A DNA stretch of 64,000 bases from Brevundimonas pondensis (GTDB taxonomy: Bacteria; Pseudomonadota; Alphaproteobacteria; Caulobacterales; Caulobacteraceae). Under the pieces are notes generated by a model that was not told the origin of the DNA, searched no databases, and saw only the letters and a program-made list of their open reading frames with translations. Position 1 is the stretch's first letter. Every line of letters begins with the position of its first letter. A program made the position numbers and the translations under genes. Positions 54,465 to 62,062 of the stretch are shown here, one piece after another. The stretch spans positions 496,001 to 560,000 of the forward strand of contig NZ_CP062006.1 of assembly GCF_017487345.1 (NCBI RefSeq), given 5' to 3'.

Positions 54465-54869
54465 ATGGGCCAGGATGACGACCTGTTCGAGGAGGACGGC
54501 GGCGGTTTCGACGTCGATGACTGGGCGCGGTTGAAACCTTTTACCGGCGTGATCGCCACTCTGGATGATGTTCAGGCGCGGCGCGCCGTCTTTGCCCTGG
54601 GCGACACCGAGGACCCTCGGGTCATCGACATGGAGCTGCCGCAGCCGGTCATCTGGTGGGAAGACGACGGCGAACAGGCGGCAGTGATCGTTCAGGCCGA
54701 GGCCCACATCGGATCGGACGGCGAGGTCATGGAGGTGCTGGGCCTGATCCTCCCTGACGGCGGTGGAGCCGTGGCGCTGATGGACGACGTCGATCTGGTG
54801 GACGATACCGATCCGACGTGGCGCGATCTGGTCGCCAGCGCTGTGGACGCCGACGAGGGCGAGGACTGA
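54465..54869 (+). CDS. Acidic hypothetical protein, 134 aa
   Basis: This strongly acidic protein opens with MGQDDDLFEEDGGGFDVDDW and closes with DTDPTWRDLVASAVDADEGE. A central beta-rich region (VIWWEDDGEQAAVIVQAEAH) separates them. It has no signal peptide or membrane segment. I recognise no domain. Codon use is core-like and CAAGGAGCG precedes the start, so it is probably real. Confidence 0.7.
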   Translation: MGQDDDLFEEDGGGFDVDDWARLKPFTGVIATLDDVQARRAVFALGDTEDPRVIDMELPQPVIWWEDDGEQAAVIVQAEAHIGSDGEVMEVLGLILPDGGGAVALMDDVDLVDDTDPTWRDLVASAVDADEGED

Positions 54870-54888
54870 CGCTCGCCCGAGGGCGGAT

Positions 54889-55569
54889 CTAGACGCGCCC
54901 CCGGACCGGCACCAGGGCGCCGGTCACCGCCGAGGCGGCGTCGCTGGCCAGGAACAGGATGACCGCCGCCAATTCGGCGGGACTCACCCATGTGGCGAAG
55001 TCCGCTTCGGCCATGTCGGCGCGGTTGGCCGGGGTGTCGATGATTGACGGCATGACGGCGTTGACGGTCAGGGCCGTCGACCTGGTCTCTTCCGCCAGGG
55101 ATTCCGTCAGCTTGTGCACGCCTGCTTTTGATGCGGCGTAGGCGCCCATGCCGGCGCCGGCCTGGACAGCGCCCAGAGCGCCGACATTGACGATGCGTCC
55201 CTTGCCCGACTGCATCAGGGCGGGCAGGGCGGCGCGGCAGGTGTTCAGCACCGTGGTCAGGTTCATGCGGTGCATCCGGTCCCAACTGTCCAGAGGCCCC
55301 TCGGTCGTCTGCCAGACGAAACCGCCGACGGCGTTGATCAGGCTGTCGATACGTCCAAAGCGTTGAACCGCAGCATCGACGGCCGTCTGCGCTGCGGCCG
55401 GATCGGACAGGTCTACGCCGCCCAGCCCCTGCCAGTGATCACTGCCTTCCTGACCCGGAGCGCCGAAGTCCACGCCAAATACACTGTCGCCGCGCGCCAG
55501 CGCCGCCTCGACGATCGCTTGTCCCAGCACGCCGGAGGCGCCTGTGACCATGGTGACTCTCTGGCTCAT
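54889..55569 (-). CDS. Short-chain dehydrogenase/reductase
   Basis: This NAD(P)-dependent oxidoreductase of 226 residues has the cofactor motif TGASGVLGQAI near residue 9 and an Asp after the second strand (GVDFG), favouring NAD. The catalytic YxxxK is YAASK. VNAVMPSIIDTPANRADMAE is typical of the C-terminal loop. The active-site Ser is not obvious (NVGALGAVQ), so activity is uncertain. The substrate is unknown. Confidence 0.88.
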   Translation of the reverse strand: MSQRVTMVTGASGVLGQAIVEAALARGDSVFGVDFGAPGQEGSDHWQGLGGVDLSDPAAAQTAVDAAVQRFGRIDSLINAVGGFVWQTTEGPLDSWDRMHRMNLTTVLNTCRAALPALMQSGKGRIVNVGALGAVQAGAGMGAYAASKAGVHKLTESLAEETRSTALTVNAVMPSIIDTPANRADMAEADFATWVSPAELAAVILFLASDAASAVTGALVPVRGRV

Positions 55570-55759
55570 GTGAAACCTCGCCCTGCAACAGGGGGCGGAC
55601 CCTCAAGCGTGTCGCGCCGACGGTCAAGCGGCGCGTGACAGGACAGGGCGTCCACTATCGATAATCGCGACGCTTCGTTGTCGTCCGGAGGCGCACAAGG
55701 GATGGGCTTGACCGAGCGTGCGTGGGCGCCCGAACTTCCGGTCGTCCTTGGGGGTGACG

Positions 55760-56404
55760 ATGGCGCGGGATCTCGACAAATATGTGCGACGCTACACGAC
55801 GCTCTCCAGCGCGCTGGATACCTTGGCCCAGAAGCGCCTCGTTCTGCTCAGCCCGTCAAAATGGGACGATCTGAACGACGTCTATTTCATGGAACTCTAT
55901 CGCTCGGTGTCGAACGCCGGGTCTGTTCTGGCCTTGTGCTGCACGTTGGCCACCGAGACATACCATCACTGGCGCGTCTTCACGCAGGGCATGGAAGGCA
56001 TATGCCTGGAATTCGAGCGACGGCCGCTTGAACGCCAACTGTCCATTCTGCCCGGAATCGAAATGCGCAAGGTGGACTACCTCAAGGTAGGCGACCTGGA
56101 GACTCTGCATTCCCGCGAGGCCGACCGTCTGCCGTATGTAAAGCGCGAGGGCTTCAGCGATGAACGCGAGTGGCGCATTGTATCGACATGCGCCGAAAGC
56201 GCGGTGATGGCCAAATCCGTGGCGATCGAGCTGACGTCGCTCAACCGCGTATTGCTGAATCCGTGGATGCCGCCCTCGCTGGCCGACAACCTGCGCAGCC
56301 TTATCCGGAGTATTCCGGGTTGCGAGTCGATCAGGATCGAAGCGTCTCGTCTGACAAATTCCGAACGGTGGAAATCTGCGGGCAAGGCCTTGGCCGGACC
56401 ATAG
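55760..56404 (+). CDS. DUF2971-like protein
   Basis: This 214-residue protein begins YVRRYTTLSSALDTLAQKRL and contains LLSPSKWDDLNDVYFM, LCCTLATETYHHWRVFTQGM, EGICLEFERR and REGFSDEREWRIV, the pattern of the DUF2971 family, whose function is unknown. Such genes are often found in accessory and defence-rich regions. It ends 22 bp before the left att repeat, so it lies just outside the integrated element. Codon use is slightly less GC-biased than that of the core genes. Confidence 0.82.
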   Translation: MARDLDKYVRRYTTLSSALDTLAQKRLVLLSPSKWDDLNDVYFMELYRSVSNAGSVLALCCTLATETYHHWRVFTQGMEGICLEFERRPLERQLSILPGIEMRKVDYLKVGDLETLHSREADRLPYVKREGFSDEREWRIVSTCAESAVMAKSVAIELTSLNRVLLNPWMPPSLADNLRSLIRSIPGCESIRIEASRLTNSERWKSAGKALAGP

Positions 56405-56425
56405 CCGCCGGTCGGGGACGGGCGC

Positions 56426-56441
56426 GTGGCGGACAGAGAGG
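56426..56441. repeat. attL candidate: 16-bp direct repeat of the tRNA-Ser 3' end
   Basis: GTGGCGGACAGAGAGG is identical to 61824-61839, the tRNA-Ser 3' terminus including the complement of its CCA end. It marks the left border of a 5.4-kb integrated element. Confidence 0.85.
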
Positions 56442-56559
56442 AAGGCCGACAAGTCTTCCTGTTCAATGACTTAGGTGGACTAACCGCCCTGGAGGCGCTT
56501 GATGAAAACAAACGACATTTAAACGGAATGGCTACCCGTCGAAGGGCGGCTTCAGGTAC

Positions 56560-56596
56560 GAAAAACCCCGGCGGGCTGGCGGGCCTCACCGGGGTA
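56560..56596 (-). terminator. Terminator-like hairpin facing the minus strand ahead of the Rep-like gene
   Basis: ACCCCGG and CCGGGGT form a stem. On the minus strand it ends in TTTTT, with extra pairing between the Gly-rich arms. No minus-strand gene lies upstream of it, so it may end an antisense transcript of the leader of the gene at 56659, or be a remnant. Confidence 0.5.
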
Positions 56597-56658
56597 CATC
56601 ACGGTTCAAGAAAGCAATCTGAACAGGTCGCATCCTATCGGAAGAATGGGGCGCTGTC

Positions 56659-57306
56659 ATGAGCGCCTATTCTCACCGCTGGGGCGCGCCGCCTCCACGC
56701 GTGCGTCGTGGCAGTCAATTATCCGCAAACACGCGCTGGACGCGGTTCAGCCGTAAGGAAGGTCAGCGTCTGATCTTCGTCCTCAAGGTCTATTCGGAAC
56801 GGCTAAGGAAAAAAGGCCAGCGCACCGGCGCCCTTGGCACAATCAGTTTTGGCGCGATCCGTTTGGCCGAGGTCCTAGTGTCGATAAGCGTCAAGGGCAA
56901 CGGACGGCTCGAACCCTCGGTTTTCTGGCTGGCCAAGGCGCTCAATGTAGCGCGCAAATCCATCCACGCGTGGAAGGCTCAACTGGAAGCTCACGGCTTC
57001 CTGAGTTGGACCCGTCGGTATGATCGGGTCGAAACCCCAGGTCAGAAGGGGCCGCAACTCAAGCAGACCTCGAACGCCTATGTGCTGCGCGTTCCAGTCA
57101 AAGCCATAGAGGCAGCAGACCGGCTGAACGGCGGGCAATCGAAGCCCCCTCCCGTCGTCGCGCCGCGCCTGAGCGCAGCTCTAGACCGGCTGGCGGCTGC
57201 CATCACGGATGAGCCGCATCGCAAGCTTGAGCGTGAATTACCTCAGGTATCAGAACCAAGGCTCCCATTGTTTACTCCAAGGGTGCGGAGGACGAATGGC
57301 GCATAG
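56659..57306 (+). CDS. Winged-helix protein resembling plasmid/phage replication proteins
   Basis: This 215-residue basic protein has a central winged helix: LGTISFGAIRLAEVLVSISV, then SVFWLAKALNVARKSIHAWK and QLEAHGFLSWTRRYDRV. Similar domains occur in Rep proteins and in helix-turn-helix proteins of integrative elements. The N-terminus and the long basic C-terminus show no known domain. It is the first gene inside the left att site. Replication or transcription control is an inference. Confidence 0.6.
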   Translation: MSAYSHRWGAPPPRVRRGSQLSANTRWTRFSRKEGQRLIFVLKVYSERLRKKGQRTGALGTISFGAIRLAEVLVSISVKGNGRLEPSVFWLAKALNVARKSIHAWKAQLEAHGFLSWTRRYDRVETPGQKGPQLKQTSNAYVLRVPVKAIEAADRLNGGQSKPPPVVAPRLSAALDRLAAAITDEPHRKLERELPQVSEPRLPLFTPRVRRTNGA

Positions 57307-57495
57307 GAAACGGCGAAGCCGGTTCGACCGCGAGGCGGTGATGCACACGCTGCCCGTCACCATCCGAATTGTCCCGCTGAGATGGTCGCTCTCTTTGCGG
57401 ATGACATCAGTATGGGTGAATGGGATCCGCCCCCGACATCGGGTCAGGCGTTCGGCATCAGTGCCGCTAACTCAATCAATACGAGGATAGACATC

Positions 57496-57900
57496 ATGTA
57501 CCCCCACGACTTCTCGACGCCCTGCCTGATCTCGAACGCCGAATGGATTGAAATCTTCGACGGGATGGATTCGGGCTCGGGGATGCACCCCCGAGGCATC
57601 AACCTCCGACAGATCGAGCATCCCCGCTACGGCTTGCTCACAGCCGTCGAGGCCGGGCGATTTTGGCTCGTCATTGCCGGCGAATACATCGACGCCGCCG
57701 ACGACATGATGCCCCCGCGTTTTTACCCCTCCACAAAGCTGGTCAATATGGCGCACGAGCACGAGTTCGGAGTGGAACCATATCTTGAGAAGCGGGACCG
57801 GCTCGCTTCTCAAGGGGGCGGGCTGTGGTCTTCTGCTGACTCTATCCGCTGCTCGGATTGTCTGCTTTGCGGAAGCGCAGCCGGGCATGATCTCTGGTGA
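57496..57900 (+). CDS. Hypothetical protein inside the integrated element
   Basis: This 134-residue protein starts at ATG 57496 with GAGGATAG eight bases upstream. It contains NAEWIEIFDGMDSG and HPRGINLRQIEHPRYGLL and has no recognised domain. The frame is open further upstream to an ATG at 57382 with a poor ribosome-binding site. The C-terminal stretch (CSDCLLCGSAAGH) has a Cys cluster. It may be real cargo or a remnant; the evidence is limited. Confidence 0.45.
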   Translation: MYPHDFSTPCLISNAEWIEIFDGMDSGSGMHPRGINLRQIEHPRYGLLTAVEAGRFWLVIAGEYIDAADDMMPPRFYPSTKLVNMAHEHEFGVEPYLEKRDRLASQGGGLWSSADSIRCSDCLLCGSAAGHDLW

Positions 57901-58008
57901 GGGGAAACTAGGAGCCAGAACGCTCACAGGAGCGTGGAAAAGCTAGCTTCGCCATGAGCGGGAAAAGCTAAATCCAGTTTGGCAGTCCGGTCGTGGACGA
58001 TGCGGACC

Positions 58009-58797
58009 TCAAGGCTTGACCGACGCGCCCACCGATGATCGGTGTCGAGCGCCGCGATCGGCTGGGGCGGATCTTACGCTGACGCCTCCCGAGCCCGTGC
58101 CTTTGACTGGGCGCGGTGCCGGCGTCGCGGCTGCCTGAATGCTCGCGGGGCAGTCGGAACGCTTCGCCTGATAAACACCCGTTAGAACCCGAAACGGTTC
58201 CTGCGGCAGACCGTCGAGGAAGGCGAAGAACTGCCGCGCTGACGCGACCCGCTTAAGGCCGAGGAAGACGAGCGCCCCGGAAGACCAGATGATGTCGGCT
58301 TCGCTCTCGCTCTCGCGTCCCGAAGCTTCGGCCCTGGCACCGTAGGCGATAACGAATTCGCCGACGTTGAAGGAGTGGCCGAGCACCATTCGGATCGGCT
58401 CGGGCCGCGGAATTTCGATATCGGGCCGGGTCGTGAAGGTCGCGCCAGTGACCGAGCCAGGGTCGCGGATCATCGCGGCAAGGGTCGTCAACTCTTCGCC
58501 GGCGGCCCAGAGGTCCTGTAGCGATACCTTGGCGTTGGGCGCGCCTGCACGGTCGAAGACGAGGGCGGCCGCCGCCGTCAGCCTAGAGATTTTCCGCCAT
58601 TCTGGACCGGGCCTAGCCTCACCGTCTTGCAACCATTGGCGGAGCAGCCCCTGCTTTCGGTCAAGGCTGATCTCCATCTCGAGCCCGCTTTGGGTGATTG
58701 CGGCGAGGATCGCATACCCAGCTTGAAGTGCCTGATGGTCTTCGGTGTAAACCGTCGACTCGCCAGATAGGCCGCGGCTGCCTCGCTGAGCGGGCAC
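58009..58797 (-). CDS. Hypothetical protein of the integrated element, uncertain start
   Basis: The frame has coding character in its middle (ISLDRKQGLLRQWLQDGEAR, LTAAAALVFDRAGAPN and RMVLGHSFNVGEFVIAYGAR) but a proline/arginine-rich non-protein-like C-terminus. A weak GTG at 58797 is the best start; upstream the same frame looks random. It overlaps a primase-like fragment in another frame (58578-58895), so a frameshift near 58700-58750 is likely. No family is recognised. Confidence 0.4.
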   Translation of the reverse strand: MPAQRGSRGLSGESTVYTEDHQALQAGYAILAAITQSGLEMEISLDRKQGLLRQWLQDGEARPGPEWRKISRLTAAAALVFDRAGAPNAKVSLQDLWAAGEELTTLAAMIRDPGSVTGATFTTRPDIEIPRPEPIRMVLGHSFNVGEFVIAYGARAEASGRESESEADIIWSSGALVFLGLKRVASARQFFAFLDGLPQEPFRVLTGVYQAKRSDCPASIQAAATPAPRPVKGTGSGGVSVRSAPADRGARHRSSVGASVKP

Positions 58798-58895
58798 TGT
58801 TCTAGTAGTGCAGCGTAGATTTCGCTGTTGGGCTTGCAGGTCGGTATTGATGCTGGAGCAGCTTGGCGCACGTGCGTCCCCGCCCTTCGCGGCAC
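58706..58895 (-). pseudogene. Primase-like N-terminal fragment
   Basis: In one frame, IYAALLEQCPLSEAAAAYLA and SRRFTPKTIRHFKLGM resemble the helical segment of phage/plasmid primases with a CPLS..A..YL..RG-TP.TI..F.LG pattern. The flanking sequence in this frame is not protein-like, and the downstream part overlaps another frame. I treat it as a fragment of a broken replication gene. Similarity is by pattern only. Confidence 0.35.
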
Positions 58896-58959
58896 CGAGA
58901 CGGATAGGAAATAGCCATCGAGGCCGAACTGTGAGCGTAGCCAAGAGATAGGGACACGC

Positions 58960-59323
58960 CGTCCATATAGGCGTGCAGGGCCTCCGCTGAGATCCTTTTC
59001 CCCCGGACGTCGAGATCGGAGATTCCGGTGAGGTCTACTATCGCACTCGGGATCGGGATGCTGGGCTCGTTGAACGCTTGGAAGACAGCGAATTCGGCGC
59101 CAACGTGGCCGTGACGGTCAAAGGCGAACTTCACCATCCCCAGTTCGATCACTTCGTCGATGTCATGGTCTAGACCGGTGGTCTCGACGTCCACGATGAC
59201 CCCGACGAACCGCTCTTCGTCCAACACATCGTCACTCCGGGGCGGCGACGGCAGGCGGCGTAGAACCCGGAAGTCCTCCGAATTTTCGATCAACGTGAGA
59301 GCGTCTGAGAGCGTCAAATGCAA
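58960..59323 (-). pseudogene. DnaQ-like 3'-5' exonuclease, truncated
   Basis: The frame starts at ATG 59323 and carries an intact Exo I motif (VIVDVETTGLDHDIDEVIEL) at residues 42-61, then a region corresponding to the rest of the domain's start (VAFNEPSIP-like, VDLTGISDLDVRGKRISAEA). After residue about 120 the homology stops before Exo II and III (the expected HNA..D segment is absent), and the frame runs into non-protein-like sequence. The nuclease would lack two of its metal ligands, so it is a remnant. Confidence 0.6.
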
Positions 59324-59430
59324 TGCTTCGGCAGTTAATTTGCGACAGCTTACTCGTGCGCGGCAGAGCTATAAAGGCATATGGTGCTGCGATCGTTCGA
59401 TCCACACGCTTGCAGCCTTATTGGTCTCGA

Positions 59431-60186
59431 ATGGCCGCTTCCTTTTCCCTGGATGATGGTTGTTTGCCTTTCCCGCCGTTAGATAGAGTGATGCAGGGCT
59501 CAACAGCAAAGATGGTAATGGACCGCGTGGCCCGGTGGGCGGGTGGTCCCGCATTTATGGAGGCGTTGGCCTATGATGCGCTCCCCTCCTGCTATCTAGT
59601 TGGGGGCGTTGTCCGGAACGCTTTAAGCGGGCAGTCAGGGTCCAAGGATTTCGACTTCGCCGTCGGCTTGGACGGGGCACCGTCTTTTCTGAAGCGCCTG
59701 GCGCATCGCGGGGTCTTGACCCCCGGACCACTCGGTTCGCCACGTTGGGCTCCCGCAGTCCCTTGCGAAACTGCCGACATCATGGTCATCGAGCGGTTTT
59801 GCAATGGGCTTCAGAACGCGGGATCGATTTGCGACATGCTGGGCCAGTTTGATTTGACGGCGAATGCTGTCGCAATCGACTTGCGGTCAGGGCAGATCGT
59901 TGATCCGATCGGCGGGGCTGCCGACGCCGCAGCCAGGATAATTCGCGTCGTGCGCACAGACTATCCTGACACCCCAATTGATACCGCTTCGCCACTGACC
60001 TGGAGCGGTATGCTGTGGATCAGGCTCTGGCACTACGCCGCTAAACTGGGATGGGAAGTCGAGCTTGATACCTGGGCATGGATGACCGAGAATTGCCGTT
60101 ATGCAATCCAGATTGACGCGTTCAGTGAGCGTCTATTCGAACCGGACATGTCCAAGTTGGCACAGTTCCAACGGTTGGGCGCATGA
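59431..60186 (+). CDS. Nucleotidyltransferase with poly(A)-polymerase/CCA-type head domain
   Basis: This 251-residue protein begins at ATG 59431. The class II-type head domain contains SCYLVGGVVRNALSGQSGSK and DFDFAV, matching the GG-x-V-R-(N/D) and D-x-D metal motif of tRNA nucleotidyltransferases and poly(A) polymerases. The adjacent FDLTANAVAIDL and GQIVDPIGGAADA continue the head/neck region. The C-terminal body and tail domains of CCA enzymes are absent. The target (tRNA, RNA or small molecule) is unknown. Its stop overlaps the start of the kinase gene by 4 bp (ATGA), so the two are coupled. Confidence 0.78.
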   Translation: MAASFSLDDGCLPFPPLDRVMQGSTAKMVMDRVARWAGGPAFMEALAYDALPSCYLVGGVVRNALSGQSGSKDFDFAVGLDGAPSFLKRLAHRGVLTPGPLGSPRWAPAVPCETADIMVIERFCNGLQNAGSICDMLGQFDLTANAVAIDLRSGQIVDPIGGAADAAARIIRVVRTDYPDTPIDTASPLTWSGMLWIRLWHYAAKLGWEVELDTWAWMTENCRYAIQIDAFSERLFEPDMSKLAQFQRLGA

Positions 60187-61077
60187 GTGCTCTAGAGGCT
60201 GAAACCCGACGCCTGGTTACTGAACTGACCGGCCATCCTCCCAGTGCGATCGAGCAGATCACCAAGGGCGTTATGACCTACAAGTTCTTGGTCCACACGA
60301 GGATCGGTCGTTTGGTCGTTCGGTTCTACCCTCTGGGCCGGGAGCAAGCAGGTGCGGTTGAACCGGCGCTGCTCGAGCGGTTTCGTTCCGCCGGTTTGAT
60401 GACCCCGGAGGTGATTGCAGCCTCCACGGCCGATCGGATGCGATACAGCATTTATCGCTATATCGAGGGCCGCACGCTCGAGGACGCAGCCTCGACAATC
60501 GACGGCGCAAGTCTCGCTCGGCTCGCGTCAAATGTATCGGAGCAACTCGCCTTGCTGAGCGGACTCACCGTCGAGAATTTCGGGGACCTCATCTCGCCGG
60601 TGCGGGCAGAGCATTCTACTCTGCGCCATCTGGTCAGAGCGACAGCAAAAAGGGCGGTCGAAGCGAGGGGGGAACTGCCCTCCTCATTGAGAGAGGTCGC
60701 AGGCAGGATGCTGAACTGGAAGCCGCACCCGAACGCGGCGGCCAGAGCGCAACTCATTTGGGGGGACATATCACCCGAGCACATCATCGTTGACCAATGC
60801 GATCGACTTGCCGGGTTGATCGATTTCGAGGGTGTGTTCGTGGCGCATCGCGCCGCTACACTGGGGTTTCTGCAGGCGCGATACCCAATACCTTGAAGAA
60901 CCCTTTAATCCCCCCTTACCCCCCAGAGCGACGAACCGGGTTCGCGACTACGGGTTTGAACAGCAGCCAGTGCGAGCAGCGTTCAAGGATCTGAGCGTGC
61001 GACGGGCCGTGGCAAGCAGGCTCGGCGAAGAAGGGGTTCGGAGCTGGCTCGAGCCGGGCGAACCCCGACATGTCTGA
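60183..61077 (+). CDS. APH/choline-kinase-fold phosphotransferase, apparent frameshift near its C-terminus
   Basis: The first 237 codons give a phosphotransferase fold: KGVMTYKFLVHTRIGRLVVR for the nucleotide-binding sheet, the hinge YRYIEGRTLE, then the catalytic loop WGDISPEHIIV (His-Asp equivalent with Asp in GD) and the metal-binding LIDFEG. The frame stops early at 60896. The adjacent frame continues smoothly (TQYLEEPFNPPLPPRATN to WLEPGEPRHV) to 61077. One missing C near 60881-60884 restores YPQYLEEPF and a length of about 298 residues, normal for the family. The start overlaps the nucleotidyltransferase stop. The substrate is unknown. Confidence 0.72.
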
Positions 61078-61225
61078 TCGCTGTCACATCGGCGGTGAGG
61101 TTCTCAGCCACATCATGCGGCTTGAGGATGATGGCCGGATCACCACGACAAGCCAGATTGTTCACGTGTTCAAGGACCGTGAGAGCGACTTGTTCAAGGC
61201 GACCATGCTGAGGTTGTTGGACTAG
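61070..61225 (+). CDS. Short hypothetical reading frame after the kinase
   Basis: This 51-residue frame starts at ATG 61070, overlapping the reconstructed kinase stop (ATGTCTGA). It encodes RLEDDGRITTTSQIVHVFKD and similar charged sequence without a recognised domain. It ends against the stop of a minus-strand fragment. It could be a real small protein or debris. Confidence 0.3.
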   Translation: MSDRCHIGGEVLSHIMRLEDDGRITTTSQIVHVFKDRESDLFKATMLRLLD

Positions 61226-61467
61226 CGGCCTGCAGCCAAGCTTGTCCACTCGCCGTTGATTGAAGCGTCGAGCCATGCATCGTCCAGGGAGGCCCCGCGC
61301 AGCGGGTCTTCGTCGTCTGGGTGGGCGCTGTCCTCGCTGACCATGCGGAGGGGCCATTGGGCGGCGGTTGGAGCGCCGACGTAGGCACCGCCGCTCGGCA
61401 GCTCGAGGTATTCAGTGGCGCGAGGGTCGCAGGCTTGATCGACCAGATAGGTGAGTTCAGCTGACCT
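61222..61467 (-). pseudogene. Unidentified protein fragment, minus strand
   Basis: The minus-strand frame is open over about 81 codons with protein-like composition (YLELPSGGAYVGAPTAAQWP, then SEDSAHPDDEDPLRGASLDD). It has no start codon with a ribosome-binding site, and a stop codon closes it upstream. It reads as the C-terminal end of a lost gene. I do not recognise the family. Confidence 0.35.
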
Positions 61468-61481
61468 TCATTGTCACACAG

Positions 61482-61796
61482 GTGGGCGAGCCCTTCACCG
61501 CCAAGGGATTCGGCAACTGGATCTCGGCGGCGGCGAAAGAGGCGGGTCTGCCTGCCGGTGCGGCGGCGCACGGCCTGCGCAAGGCCGCTGCGCGCCGATT
61601 GGCCGAGGCAGGGGCGAGCGCTCACGAGATCATGGCCGTGACCGGCCACAGGACGCTCAAGGAGGTCGAACGCTACACGCGGACGGCCGCCATGAAGGGC
61701 CTCGCCACCAGCGCCATGGCGCGCATTGGCGGGCCAGAACCAGAACAAACGATGTCTAACCCTGACGATGAGTTAGACAAAAACGGGAGTAAGTGA
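61482..61796 (+). pseudogene. Tyrosine recombinase (integrase) C-terminal remnant
   Basis: The 104-residue frame carries the C-terminal catalytic half of a phage-type integrase: AAHGLRKAAARRLAEAG (His and second Arg), MAVTGHRTLKEVERYTR (Gly-His and the nucleophilic Tyr). The N-terminal DNA-binding part and the first catalytic Arg are missing; the GTG at 61482 is not a genuine start. It lies 28 bp from the tRNA-Ser 3' end, the usual position for the element's integrase. Confidence 0.85.
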
Positions 61797-61823
61797 TTGT
61801 TCTATATGCTCAAAAATGAGCGG

Positions 61824-61839
61824 GTGGCGGACAGAGAGG
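61824..61839. repeat. attR candidate inside the tRNA-Ser 3' end
   Basis: GTGGCGGACAGAGAGG repeats 56426-56441 exactly. It covers the CCA end, the discriminator and the 3' acceptor strand plus part of the T stem of tRNA-Ser, so integration leaves the tRNA intact. Confidence 0.85.
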
Positions 61840-61914
61840 GATTCGAACCCTCGGTACGCTTTCACGTACACACGCTTTCCAAGCGTGCGCGATCGACCAC
61901 TCCGCCACCTGTCC
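61825..61914 (-). tRNA. tRNA-Ser (anticodon GGA)
   Basis: This 90-nt class II tRNA has an acceptor stem GGACAGG and its complement, a long variable arm (GTACG..CGTAC), anticodon loop CTTGGAAAG with GGA, T loop TTCGAAT and an encoded CCA. It decodes UCC and UCU. Its 3' end is the integration site of the element to its left. Confidence 0.95.
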
Positions 61915-62062
61915 GTTTCCACGACGTCGCCGTGTAGCCGCCGGATGGTCGTTCCAGCGGAGGCGAGGCTGATAGAACAGCCTGACCCCCTCGGCAAGCG
62001 CTGTCTGAGGCCCCATATGGGGGGAAGTCGATTTTGCCGCTGATTTCTGCGAGATTTTTCAG

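Larger units (their letters stand above)
56426..61839. mobile_element. Decayed integrative element in tRNA-Ser(GGA)
   Basis: The element is bounded by 16-bp direct repeats (56426-56441 and 61824-61839); the right copy lies in the tRNA-Ser 3' end. An integrase C-terminal remnant (61482-61796) lies right beside the tRNA, as in tRNA-targeting elements. The cargo includes a Rep-like winged-helix protein, exonuclease and primase-like fragments and a nucleotidyltransferase/kinase pair. Several frames are broken and base composition looks less GC-biased than the core. It is probably no longer able to excise by itself. Confidence 0.82.

Noticed and set aside
57296..57490. Small basic frame overlapping the Rep-like stop
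   Set aside because: Arg/Ser-rich and without a ribosome-binding site or known domain; it could not be supported as a gene.
59431..60186. Housekeeping CCA-adding enzyme
   Set aside because: The body and tail domains are missing and the gene lies inside a tRNA-borne element; it is more likely a specialised transferase.
60183..61077. Aminoglycoside resistance gene
   Set aside because: Only the general kinase fold is visible, and such folds act on many substrates; the context and frameshift give no support for resistance.
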